DNA from: Athripsodes cinereus
Lineage: Eukaryota > Arthropoda > Insecta > Trichoptera > Leptoceridae
Direction of reading: 5' to 3'
Length of the DNA: 64,000 bases
Assembly (NCBI GenBank): GCA_947579605.1
Contig: OX388305.1
Coordinates: forward strand, 32,439,542-32,503,541
The translations under genes were made by a program, and so were the position numbers. The notes under the pieces were generated by a model. It had not been told where the DNA came from, did not search any database, and saw nothing but the letters and a program-made list of their open reading frames with translations. Positions 22,178 through 32,700 of this stretch are shown here, piece by piece; the stretch's first letter is position 1, and the number at the start of each line of letters is the position of its first letter.

Positions 22178-23590
22178 TCAATCAAAATAGTCTTCAATAT
22201 CAATATCAGGATTTAATATGTCATCACCGTAAGGAGATAGATCTATTTGATTTAAGATGAGGTTTTCGCAGGTTTCTTCAAGACCAGTTTCTCCTATGAG
22301 TATAACACCCTGCAGTTTGTTATCAACTAACACAAATTTAATATATTCCATATTAGGTGTAGTGCGAATTAATATTTCATAATTTGAACCCAGTCCTTGG
22401 CCATTATATTTTCCCAGCAAAACTACTTGGTATCCAAATAATTTTGTGGTGTGAGTAAACAGTTCAAAACAAAAGTCTTGCAACAAAGAACTATCTTGGA
22501 TGTGGTAAGCATGTATGCTTTTGGCAGCCATTGCCCCCATTTGATAAGCTTGTGACCATAATCTCATTTGGAACCAATGAGGGGCAAGGGTCCAGTTAAC
22601 AAAGGCAACATCTCCGGCTGCAAAAATATTGTCAATGGATGTTTTCATTCTCCAGTCTATGGCTATCCCACCATCAGGTCCCGATTGAATGGGCTTGTCA
22701 CACAAGAAGTTAACAGCGGGAATTACCCCAGTAGCTGAAATGATTATATCACATGAGAGAACATCTCCGTTAGACAACATTACACAAAGGGGCCATTCAT
22801 TTTCTGAATTAGTGATTGTTTCAATGTGTGCCTCATAAACAATATTGAGAGAAGATTCACCTCCCCCACAAATATTTCTGTGCTTTAACCAATCAGGGCC
22901 AAGGGCTGCAGCTCTCTTTCCTGTATGTGGTAAATCTACATCCTCTTCACTATATCTTATTCTCTTTATAGTACTGCTTTGTTTTACATCCTTCAAATCC
23001 TTTTTGAATGAATTACTCGACTGAAAGAATTCTGCAGCTCCAGGATCAATAAATGTCGAAGATATATGTTTATCTTTAACCACCCAGATAACTGCCGAAC
23101 TTTTAATTGCATAAACCAACTCTGAAGCTATACCACCATTCCCTACTATTACTACTCTCCTAGAATCCTTCAATTTATCTAAGAGACTTGTAACTGAATC
23201 TGTATCTCTAATGCCGAATACTCTAGGATTGCAGTTAGCTTCTTTTATTATTTTAGGTATACCCCCTGTGCACAGACATATATATTTGTAAGGAATTTTA
23301 AAGCCATTTTCTGTTTGTATAAACTTGTGCTCTGAATTGATAAATTGAAGTGTATCGTACTTTATAATTAAATTACTGTGCTTATCTTGTAATACTTTTG
23401 AATCTCCTTCTGCAACATTGTACTTGTGTACTGTCTTACTAAGTGGAACTATACTCGTAACGCTCTTAATTAATGGTGAGGCAGTAATCAAAGTAACTTT
23501 TTCTTTGGGATTCAAGTAACACAAATGCTCTACACATGTAACTCCCGCTATACCTCCACCCACAACGACAAAATGCGCATCACTCATCAT
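22178..23590 (-). CDS. Pyroxd1: PYROXD1, FAD/NAD(P)H-dependent oxidoreductase
   Basis: One uninterrupted exon of 470 residues, close to the roughly 500 of vertebrate PYROXD1 and colinear to the C-terminal NPDIDIEDYFD. An N-terminal FAD-binding Rossmann motif VVVGGGIAGVTC lies at residues 8-19, GIRDTDS at about 126-132, the NAD(P)H-binding motif VVIVGNGGIASELVY at 146-160, SATGVIP at 285-291 and the second FAD motif NIFAAGD at 321-327. The C-terminal part carries VVLLGKYNGQGLGS. As in the family, there is no redox-active CxxC pair. PYROXD1 is known to protect the active-site cysteine of the RTCB tRNA-ligase complex from oxidation using NAD(P)H. Two Met codons stand at the start (23590 and 23587); the first overlaps the mRpS18B stop codon. 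Apart from that shared exon I see no separate promoter or splice acceptor. Confidence 0.95.
   Translation of the reverse strand: MMSDAHFVVVGGGIAGVTCVEHLCYLNPKEKVTLITASPLIKSVTSIVPLSKTVHKYNVAEGDSKVLQDKHSNLIIKYDTLQFINSEHKFIQTENGFKIPYKYICLCTGGIPKIIKEANCNPRVFGIRDTDSVTSLLDKLKDSRRVVIVGNGGIASELVYAIKSSAVIWVVKDKHISSTFIDPGAAEFFQSSNSFKKDLKDVKQSSTIKRIRYSEEDVDLPHTGKRAAALGPDWLKHRNICGGGESSLNIVYEAHIETITNSENEWPLCVMLSNGDVLSCDIIISATGVIPAVNFLCDKPIQSGPDGGIAIDWRMKTSIDNIFAAGDVAFVNWTLAPHWFQMRLWSQAYQMGAMAAKSIHAYHIQDSSLLQDFCFELFTHTTKLFGYQVVLLGKYNGQGLGSNYEILIRTTPNMEYIKFVLVDNKLQGVILIGETGLEETCENLILNQIDLSPYGDDILNPDIDIEDYFD
23587..23590 (-). promoter_or_regulatory. Overlapping stop/start ATGA between mRpS18B and PYROXD1
   Basis: On the minus strand the bases GCAAAATGATGAGTG contain the mRpS18B stop TGA (23589-23587) and the PYROXD1 start ATG (23590-23588). 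Such an overlap allows a terminating ribosome to restart on the next frame. Both frames lie in the same exon, so a single mRNA would carry both. Confidence 0.75.
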
Positions 23591-25018
23591 TTTGCTCCAA
23601 CTGTTGTATAATCTGAATAATCATACTCCCTGAATGGAACATCAAATGTCAACACGCCTTGATCCCAAGCTCTCCGCACAGCGATTACTAATTCTTTATG
23701 TTTTGCTTGGCACACTCCTGTCTTTCCATAACTTATTATCTGAAATTAATAATTTTACTGTTACAATCATAAATTAATTATCGAACAGTCACTTTGTGCA
23801 ATATAGAAGCCTATTTTTTGAAAAATGAATATTTCTAATAATGCTTAATAAATACAGTAAATATAATACATAAAATATAAGTAATGTTTGTGAGTTATCA
23901 GAGTAATTATAAAAATTGGGTTATGGTTAATGAAGACAATCCACTTGGAAATGAAAATTTCTGGAATCTCTTGTTGCCAATGTACAGAATTATTTAAAAT
24001 TGGAAATCATTATATAGTGGACTTTATAAACAGGACAGTATACATTTAGGTGTTTCGGTTTAACAATATACCTACTCCTTTCTTTGAAAATGATTTGCTG
24101 ATCAACTTTTCAAGTCAGGACTTGGAAGCAGCAGCAACTTGATTACTAAATAAATTTCTATTGTGAATTGTTTCCTCTAACTATTACCATATAAATAGAT
24201 TAACCCTTAACCACTGACGTACGTATGTGGTACGTCATGCAAACGGTTTTTCGTTTAAAACTTTAATTTGCGCGGGAATTTTCGCACGTCCTTTTTGGTA
24301 GTTTCCTATATGCCAGAGACTCTTGTGGGGTGCTAGAGAGTGGGCACGTGGCACATCCCTAAATAGGTGATTTTGATGACCCTACGTATGTGGTACGTAG
24401 TGTCAGTGTAACTTTTTTAAAGATAGTGATTAATGATTTTGCACCGAAAAAATGAATTGCAAGATGGAATGTAATAATGACCAGAGTTCCACTGTATTGA
24501 TGCATCAGGAGGTCTTATGTACGTGTACGTATGCCGTAGGTACGTCAGTGGCAGTGTAACAAAATGACACGACAGTGGTTAAGGGTTAATAGTAACTACA
24601 ACATTACTAGACTTAGTACCTGGCCAGTGTGTTCTGAAATAAATTGTTTTAGAAGCTTAGAATTTTTTTCATGTAGTAATAAATATTCGTCTCTGCAAAT
24701 TGGACAAGGATTTCCTGTAGAAAGGGCACTCTTTCTTATGCAGGTTTCCCTAGTCTTCCTGGGAGGGATTTGTCCTTTATGGTTGCGACGGTATGACGCC
24801 CAAACTGGTTGATCTCCATAAGTTGTTTCATAAGCACTGCTTTCCATATATCTTAAAGCCGTATCTAAAGATACAACCATACTCCTATCTTCCCCTTTTA
24901 ATGACTTTCTCCTCTGAGAACTGACACCAGCTACTGCAGTGCAAAACTGTGAGGACAACCATCCTGAACTAAGTACATTATAAGCTTCTGGCTTCACGCA
25001 CCTCATTAAATGAAACAT
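23587..25018 (-). CDS. mRpS18B: Mitochondrial small-subunit ribosomal protein S18B (mS40)
   Basis: Two exons, 25018-24620 and 23739-23587, join in phase 0 across a GT-AG intron (24619-23740) to give 183 residues. The N-terminus MFHLMRCVKPEAYNVLSSGW is basic and hydrophobic without acidic residues early on, as expected of a mitochondrial presequence. The conserved core includes YGDQPVWASYRRNHKGQIPP, RKTRETCIR, GNPCPICRDEYLL and FISEHTGQ, continuing in exon 2 with ISYGKTGVCQAKHKELVIA and VPFREYDYSDY. The cysteines of CIR and CPIC plus the exon 2 cysteine are those of the S18 zinc site. It is a structural protein of the mitoribosomal small subunit. The intron holds a 382-bp MITE. The last exon runs directly into PYROXD1. 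ATG at 25018 is the first in frame. Confidence 0.93.
23740..24619 (-). other. mRpS18B intron
   Basis: Donor GTACTAAGT after CAG at 24620; acceptor TTAATTTCAG ending 23740. It contains the TTAA-flanked MITE at 24204-24585, which stops only about 34 bp from the donor site. Confidence 0.85.
24204..24585. mobile_element. piggyBac-like MITE with TTAA target duplication
   Basis: Termini CCCTTAACCACTG and CAGTGGTTAAGGG are perfect inverted repeats, and TTAA flanks both sides (24200-24203, 24586-24589). Subterminal sequence repeats TACGTATGTGGTACGT and related TACGTA words several times in both halves. No transposase is encoded; 382 bp. It lies in the mRpS18B intron. Confidence 0.85.
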
Positions 25019-25353
25019 TGATGTGGCGGTACCGATATCTTAATTCGATTTTGGAAAAACTGCAAATAAAATAACTCGGATTAACTACAAACCTATATAA
25101 GCAGATTTTGAAAGATTCCGTGAATGTTCAATTCGAACGGAAGGAAGCAATATGACAATTTGGTATTTAGATGCACACTAATACAAGTAAATTGTAGTAT
25201 ACCTAAAATAACTTAAAATATTGACTTTTTAAAACAAAAACAATGAAGGTTATGTACTTAGAAATAATATGGAAATAATCACGAAATACGAAGATTGCGT
25301 GACAATAAATCTAGTGTTGCCAACTCGGATATTGACATAATTTTTTATTTTAA
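25019..25353. promoter_or_regulatory. 5' flank of the mRpS18B-PYROXD1 unit
   Basis: No coding sequence. The minus-strand promoter is expected here because the first exon ends at about 25018 or slightly beyond. I see no clear TATA box. Confidence 0.3.
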
Positions 25354-25631
25354 GGGGCGTTCACATTAATTCACTTTCAGTGATCACTCTGGATGATCAT
25401 CCAAGATGAAAAGGTGTGAACAGGCGTTTCATCAATAGTGATCACTAGCGATGACGGAGGAAAGAGATTACCACTCGTCAAAATTTTGATAAAAGGTCTT
25501 TTCACTGAAACGACCATAAACAAGTTTTATCCTATTATTTGTCTTATTTTCTATGAATTTGTATTGAAAGTCAGAATTTTGTACAAAATTATCATGTGGT
25601 CGAGAACTATATTAATTTGTTTTAATTTTTA

Positions 25632-25815
25632 ATACTACTACTACTACTATACCATCATAGCATATCCCACAAGTGGGGTAGCCAGCAGACCAGCTGTATA
25701 TAATAAACATGCAAGCTGTCCTCTCCGTGCCAATATAAAATCAAGACATTCAAGATGGGTTGCAAGCCTCATCGCTGAATTTAAGATGTAAAATGTCTTA
25801 TTTTTTCAAACACCT
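25632..25815 (+). repeat. Dispersed GGCATATCCCAC repeat with (TAC)n start
   Basis: Order of family landmarks: (TAC)n, CATCATAGCATATCCCACAA, GTGGGGTAGCCAGCAGACC, a CATGCAAGCTGTCCTCTCC stretch, AAGACATTCAAGATGGG, CTCATCGCTGAATTTAAG and TGTAAAATGTCTT. No open frame, so a SINE- or MITE-like dispersed repeat. Confidence 0.8.
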
Positions 25816-26013
25816 GCCTTTTAATTTTTAATAAGTGTTATTTTTATTTTTTTTTTAATTTATTTAATTATTTTTTTAGAAAAATACGTTAAACTACATA
25901 CAACATGATTGTGAGTGTGATATGGCAGTGAAAGCATAGGATGAACATGTGTGAACAGACGTGTTCACTTTCGATGAACAAGTTTGACCCTGACACTCTG
26001 GATGATCATCTAA

Positions 26014-26155
26014 AGCAGTGTTTCCCAACCTTCTTCTCGTCGCGAACCAAAAGTAATATCCAACAGAATTTGGCGAACCCCCTATGTAGTCGTTAATGAT
26101 AGGCAAAAAAACAATAAAATTTTCTTTATATGCTGCATAAGATATAGGCAGTATG
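26014..26155. mobile_element. hAT-like element fragment with one end
   Basis: CAGTGTTTCCCAACCTTC is a standard hAT terminal sequence, followed by TCGCGAACC. No opposite end before the flanking repeat resumes at about 26160. Confidence 0.45.
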
Positions 26156-26439
26156 CATACGTTATTTTAAGTGTTATTTTTCATTTTGGAATTTGTTTAA
26201 TTATTTTTATACGAAAATACGTCAAACTACATACAACATGAGTGAGAGTGTAGACATGGCAGTGAAAGCATAGGATGAACAAATGTGAACAGACGTGTTC
26301 ACTTTCGATGAACAGGTTTGACCCTGACACTCTGGATGATCATCCAAAGTGAAGTAATGTGAATGCTACTTAAAGTGAAGCAATATGAATGCTACTTTTT
26401 AAATAATAAAAAATCCACGTACATTTTTGTCCGAGATAC

Positions 26440-26730
26440 TGGCATCATTTTCAAAATTCGAATTGGCAACACTGGCGTGACGGAAACCGGAAACGATATC
26501 CAAATTGTAGCGAGGCGAGGCGGGGCAGGCTCTGGCCATTTTGCGTTCTGTTCTTTTGTCTTGCTGAATTAAAGTCTGTCGGGTGATTACTACCTGAATC
26601 TAATTTGCGCTTTGTATTGCGGATTCAATCGTATTAAGTTAACTGCTTGTGAAAATAAACAGTAAATAGAAACAAATGGCGACCACTGACGTCTAAACTT
26701 CATAGGTGTACTAATATAAAAATTGACAAA
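26440..26730 (+). promoter_or_regulatory. PNUTS promoter / 5' UTR region with a short uORF
   Basis: CpG-containing sequence (GCGAGGCGAGGCGGGGCAGG at about 26510) stands out from its AT-rich surroundings. An upstream ORF, ATG at 26676 in good context (AAAATGG) followed by five codons and TAA at 26694-26696, ends 34 nt before the PNUTS start codon. It would tune initiation if the leader is unspliced. Confidence 0.4.
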
Positions 26731-29700
26731 ATGGTAATACTTTGTTTCACTTGGAAATAAAACCTTATCTTATACCTTATATCTAAATTGTCTCTGTCAG
26801 AAATGAATCTTTAAATTGTAATGTTGCGTGATGTACGATCGTGGAATTCAAGCAATGGAGTTAATAAATGCTTCATTACTTAGTAAGAATGGTAGTTGTT
26901 CTGTCGCACAGGTCTACTTGGGGTCTGCCATATTGGAAAGCAGCAACGTGGCGTGAGTTTTAGGACATGAAAAACTAAATGCGAACTCTGTTTGGATGGT
27001 TGTAACGTTGGATTATTTGTGTGGAGATGTATTTTTATAGCAGAGGCACTGTTTGTAATGAAAATCATTCTACAAATATCTGTTAAGATTCCAAATTAAC
27101 ATGGTGACGTCATCTCTATTTGCTACGTCCGCGCTCATGGCGGCTTGGGTATTTGCGTTGCATAAACCCAAATGATTCTTGCTACTGAAGGGGGAGAAAT
27201 ACATATAATTATTATTCTTTTGTGTATCTACCGATCATGATTTAAATTACTGTTTGTGGTTGACACCCTTTAGAAAATTTCAAGGTCATATTTAATATAG
27301 GATTCTAAGTCTAGGCATTGTATTCCTGAAAATTAAGCCGTAATTACTTATTTTTTCTATTCTTGGGGTAAATTACCATTAGTATTATTAAAGTTGTTCT
27401 CACTGTATGTGATTTCTATCCCCGCGTGAATTTGTGGCCAGATTTCGCATATTTTTTCCCATTGGATTTGTATGTCCCCATTTAGCTCCTCCTGCTATCC
27501 GTTAGGATTAGACGAATTTGGTTATGAAATGATAATAATTTTATTTATTATTTTCAGCCGCGAATAGATCCAGAACAACTACTCAAGTGTCTCAGTGTAT
27601 TGCTGGCACCAAATGGTGGAATCAAGAGTGTCGAAGAGGTCATACGCTTAGTAACGTGAGTATTATGGTTTTGTTTTGCTTTTTGTATTATCAATATGTG
27701 ATCTTTATGTGTTAGTACTGCGGAGCCCTGTATTGATTTCCTTCTCTTTTCATTAGTCTTTATATATTGTCTGGTGAATAAAAAGTATTTATGAAAATTA
27801 ATTTTCAAGACATTTAAATAAGTACTTAAATTCATTCACCATACAATTACCTATAGTATTTTAACTTATTTTGTGGTGAAGTGAAGAGGAATTGGGAATA
27901 TTAACTAGGTTTTAAGAGTACTCCTTAACCAAGCCTTGAGTCGATTCAAAGCACTGAAACTCTGTCATGCACTCCTAAAGGAATTTCACATATATGTATG
28001 TGTATCATATACAACATACCTACCTGGTTAATACCAATTCAAATTGAGTGTAATCAACTGGAATGATTAATTTAGAGTGGTTCAAAATATGATTAACATC
28101 TGCACTTCTTAGTAAGTAAACTCCAGTCTTTGACATCCAATTGTGTCAAAAATTCACAAGATAATTCACAAGTGTTGAGTGCCTATTTTCAAAGGCCATC
28201 CTCAGGGATGTGGTAGTGCCTGAGAGTTATATATAGTTGTATCTGTGGTAAAAAACACCTCATGATATTTTATTTATTTAAAAAAAAAAGATGTATCAGG
28301 GTTTATGATATAAACCCCAATACACCTTTCACAGTAAGCTAAAAGTTTGTGTCATGAAAGGGGAGTTTGCCGGCACCTGGAATTGAACTGCGGACCCTTG
28401 GTTCAAAGGCTGAGACTATCGACAAACTCAACTTTTACGATTAATTCGAAAATTGGAATTTTAAGTAGCATTCAGATTGTTTTATTTTGAATGATCATAC
28501 AGAGTGCTGGGTAAAAGATGCTAATCAAATGTGAACACGTCTGTTCACACTTTCCTATGCTTACAATGGCATGTCAATACTTAGGGTCATATTATATGTG
28601 ACATATTTTCATAGAAAAAAGAAAAATCTACCATACCATCACAGCATATCTTACCATACAAGTAGGGTAGCCAGCAGGTTAGCTGCGTGCAATAAAATGC
28701 AAGGTATCCTCTCTGTGCAAACTAAAAATTAAGATGATTGATAATGTCCTTGTAAGATATCTCTCTCGATAAAAAACATGTAGAAAAGTATTTGTTTTTA
28801 ATTTCATTAAAAATTAAGACATTCAGAATTGAAAACAAACCTTATCGCTGAATTAAAGGTGTAAAATGTCTTTTATTTTTTCGAACATCTGAGCAGGATG
28901 TGAGACATAAAAAATTAAAATAAATTAATAAAATTCTCTTAAGTACACAATCATACATTTGTTTTTGATTCTGATTTTCAATACTAATCAGAGAATAGGA
29001 ACAATAATAGGGAAAAACTTGTTTATGGTCATTTCAGTGAAAGGCCCTTTCATCAAAAGTATACGAGGTGGTAAATCTACCATCCATCATCGTAAGTGAT
29101 CACTTAGGATGAAACATCCATTCATACCTTTTCAATTTGAAGGTACGTCCAGAGAGATCACTCTGAGTCATGATCGGTTAAGAAGTCTTGCCCCTTAGAC
29201 TGCTGCCTAGATATTCTCAAGTTTTGAAAGAGTTTACAAACAAAAAACATGACATGTATGTTTTGCATATTATATCAATATTATAATATGTCCATTTCCC
29301 TTATAAATTACAGATATGTTACAAAAAGTTAAAAGTTGTCACCAAGTAAGATTTTTTTGTTCCTCTGAATACGATTTTTAACTATAGAAAAGAGGTTCCC
29401 AAACATGTGTATTCCATAGTTATTTGCAATTATTCCATTTTTAATATACTTGGTAGTGAGTGAAATGAAGTTGACGTCATTTTAGTGTGGCTGTATTTCA
29501 TTTACACAGTTCCATAGGTCAACAATTTGAAAAGGGATGTAGTGATATTTTATTGATTTGTCAAACAAAAGATTTTTATTTTTTAGAATACATATTTGGT
29601 TGATTTTCGATAGATTGTCATACTGCTTCTAAATAATGATGTGCTTGTGTCTCAGAATACGAAGATTTGGCTTTGGAATTGAGTGATTGATATCGCTGTG

Positions 29701-32700
29701 ACACTTTTATATTTATTTGAAGTAGGTCTTTCTTTAGGGTTACATAAGATTTCATTCAGCTTCCTAATGAAAAGCCATCTCTAAAACTATTCAAACTGAT
29801 TTGAAACATTCACACATTATAATCATGGCTGAGGTTATTTCTACCCATTTTTTTTTTTTCTTTTTCTTTTTTACCATAAACAACCCGAGGTAAATAAATA
29901 TATTTCTATATTTCTGTCCTTTTCCTAAATGAAACAAAAACTGTGAAAGCACTATTCTATGGTTAATCTATGGCATAAAACACTTCTTTCCGGCTTTTGT
30001 CAGGTTTTCTTTTTGCCGCCCATGTTGATATAATTCATTTTATAATCCAGAAATTTAACCCATAAACGACTTAAAAACACTCAATTTGTAGAAAATATTT
30101 AAGAGAAAATTAAATGCAATAAAAATATCCATTAATATAAACAAAATAAAGTTAAAACACGAATTAGAAATTACTAACAAAACGTCACACAAGTCTAATG
30201 ACAGTATAAACGTCAAACAAATAGTTGGTATCTGTTATCTGTGGTTGGTATGTACTTTGGGTAGAAATAACCACTTTTTCGCGGAATATTTTTGTTTGTA
30301 TACAAAAAAAAAAAAAATGGGTGAAAATAGCGCCTCCGTATAATCATACATATTTATATTGAAGAATGAGACACATTTATGATATACATAAACCCAATTT
30401 TATCTTTTGTCCCCATTGCTCGGTGAATGCAATTAACAAAAGATTTTGTCTTTCTGTAAGTGTAAGAAAGAAGTGGGAAAGGAAATACATAATTTTCCTC
30501 TTTTTTTATTTTCTTTACCAATGGAGAGAAGAAAAGGGAGACAAAACCTTTCGCTGTGTCCACCGAGCAGTATGGATATAGCTTTTAACAAAGACTCACT
30601 TTTCATTTAGAATAAGATTCTTCATGGTGTAATTTATAATCACCCTCTCACATTTATCTTCCTAAAAGTAGTATAGAGCAGGAAAATAAATAAAAAAAAT
30701 ACTAAGCAATATACTGTGCCTGAAAGTCAGATGTGTATTTCATCAACTACTTGAATTGCTGGATACACACGTAAAGATAAATCTCACCTATAAATCGTAT
30801 CAATAAATCGGCAGATAAATTGGTTTAAACTATCGTTAAGATAAATTGGTCTTTTGACACTAACAAGCAAATTTATCTAAGCGATTTTGTCACCAATTTG
30901 TCGGTCAGTTAATTTTGTACATATTTGCTGAACAAACGATTTATCTTTTAAATTTAAAAGATATTTATACGATCGCTGGACTTTTGGATTTCCATAAAAT
31001 TTGACCGATAATATCAGTTAGGTATAAACATCGCCAGGGTTCCCGTTGTTTTTACCCCTGGACTTAATACGTCAATGAATGTAGACGTACGTAACCATAA
31101 TCTTAGTATCCTGCTTTTCCTTGGAATGATGGGTTATACCACCGTGAAATGGCTCAGAAGAAGTCAAAGTCGAACAAAGTTGGTTAAAACGTGGTTATGG
31201 AGGAAACATCTGCATCACATGCAGTTTTTTAAAGTGATATAAGAAGTTGATCCTGATAATTTTAAGAACTACTTACGCATGAATGAAAATACTTTTAACT
31301 ACTTGTTTCTTTAGTAAAGGGTACATTGGTATGATTTATCTGCCACCGGCACCACCGATTGATCTTCTTGTGTGTATTGCATCACAGATAAAATGGACCA
31401 ATTTATCTGTCACTATTCATGACCAATTTATCGTTGATCTTTCAGTTTTTATAGACAACACTAACCTGCAAATTTATCTCTAAGATTTGACAAACCAGAT
31501 ATATTCTAATTGTACAGATAAATCTATACGTGTGTATCCAGCTAATGCTTAACTTAATTCTAAAATATTCGAGTAAATGTCTGTTATAATATCCGTGGAC
31601 TACCTGGCAACGAATAGATTTCCTACTCATTTTAGTTTTTGAGTGTTTATTTAAGCTTTTGAGTGTACTACTCATTAAGTTTTTGAGTGTTCTGTAAAAA
31701 GTTAATATTCATAAACTATCATGTATTGAGACATGTTACATCTTCATGAATGTCTTAAGTTTTAATGACACAAAGAGGACGATTTGCACATTTAAAGGGT
31801 ACACGGCAAAAAAAGCTCATTAATTTTTTATCGTTTTCGTAATTTAAAATGCAGTTTTGTTCCCCTCAATGAGTTCTTTAGAATGATATAAGTAAAATGT
31901 AAGAAAAACTGGGTCATTTCTTTGTATATCACATTGAAATGATGAAAGATATGGTATTTCAAACTTTATATTTGTTCTCCTGTAAAGTGATAATTAGTCA
32001 ATGAGCCTGTTCTTGCTGTGTACCCTTCATTTATTACGTGTTGTTATTTCGCTGGCTACCCCATTAGTGGGAAGAGCAGTGGTAGTATGAATAAATGAAT
32101 AAAACAAAATTCCAATTGAGGAAATGTGAATTCAAGCATCTGACAGTGAAATTTTAATTACCTGTCCATGAATTTATTTCGTCAAAATTGAAAGTAAATA
32201 ATAAAATTACATTGAATTTTGTTGGTATTTATTTTATGAAACTCCATATTACTCTACTTTATTTTAAAGTGATTACTTTATTTAAAGTGATTCGAGATAT
32301 TACATGTCAAAACTCGAGTCACTTTAAATAAAGTACGTGTAAAACTATGTAATAATATATTATTTATTTGAGTAATGAAATTACAAATTTTGATTTGTTA
32401 ATTCATATGCTTGTAAAACATATAAATTGTTTGATCAAGTGTATAGTAGTTGTGGAAAATAACCTATTTTAGCAAATCAGTTCATACTTGTCACCAAGAG
32501 CTAAGATTCGAAGCAATTTCTACAAGCTAAAATGTTGATTATAATTCTTTGTTATAATTTCAAAAACATTTTTTAATTGAAATTTTATTTACTAAATTTT
32601 GTCAACCATTTAAACATAAAAAAATGACTGAAGGCAATACCTTGATTCACTGCACATCTCTTTTGGCTTCAATTATGTACATAAGTGTATAAATAAATTG

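Larger units (their letters stand above)
25354..26395 (+). mobile_element. DNA transposon copy A (GGATGATCATCC-type ends)
   Basis: The left end GGGGCGTTCACATTA with TTCACTTTCAGTGATCAC and the right end, inverted, reading AGTAGCATTCACATTACTTC share a subterminal palindrome GGATGATCATCC. The right portion is duplicated inside the element (25880-26013 and 26165-26345). The GGCATATCCCAC repeat at 25632-25815 and a hAT-like fragment at 26014-26155 are inserted in it. Copies: B, inverted, at 28452-29160, and the left end C at 63204. No transposase recognised. Confidence 0.65.

Noticed and set aside
24564..24812. Plus-strand frame
   Set aside because: Antisense to mRpS18B exon 1, whose protein matches a known family.
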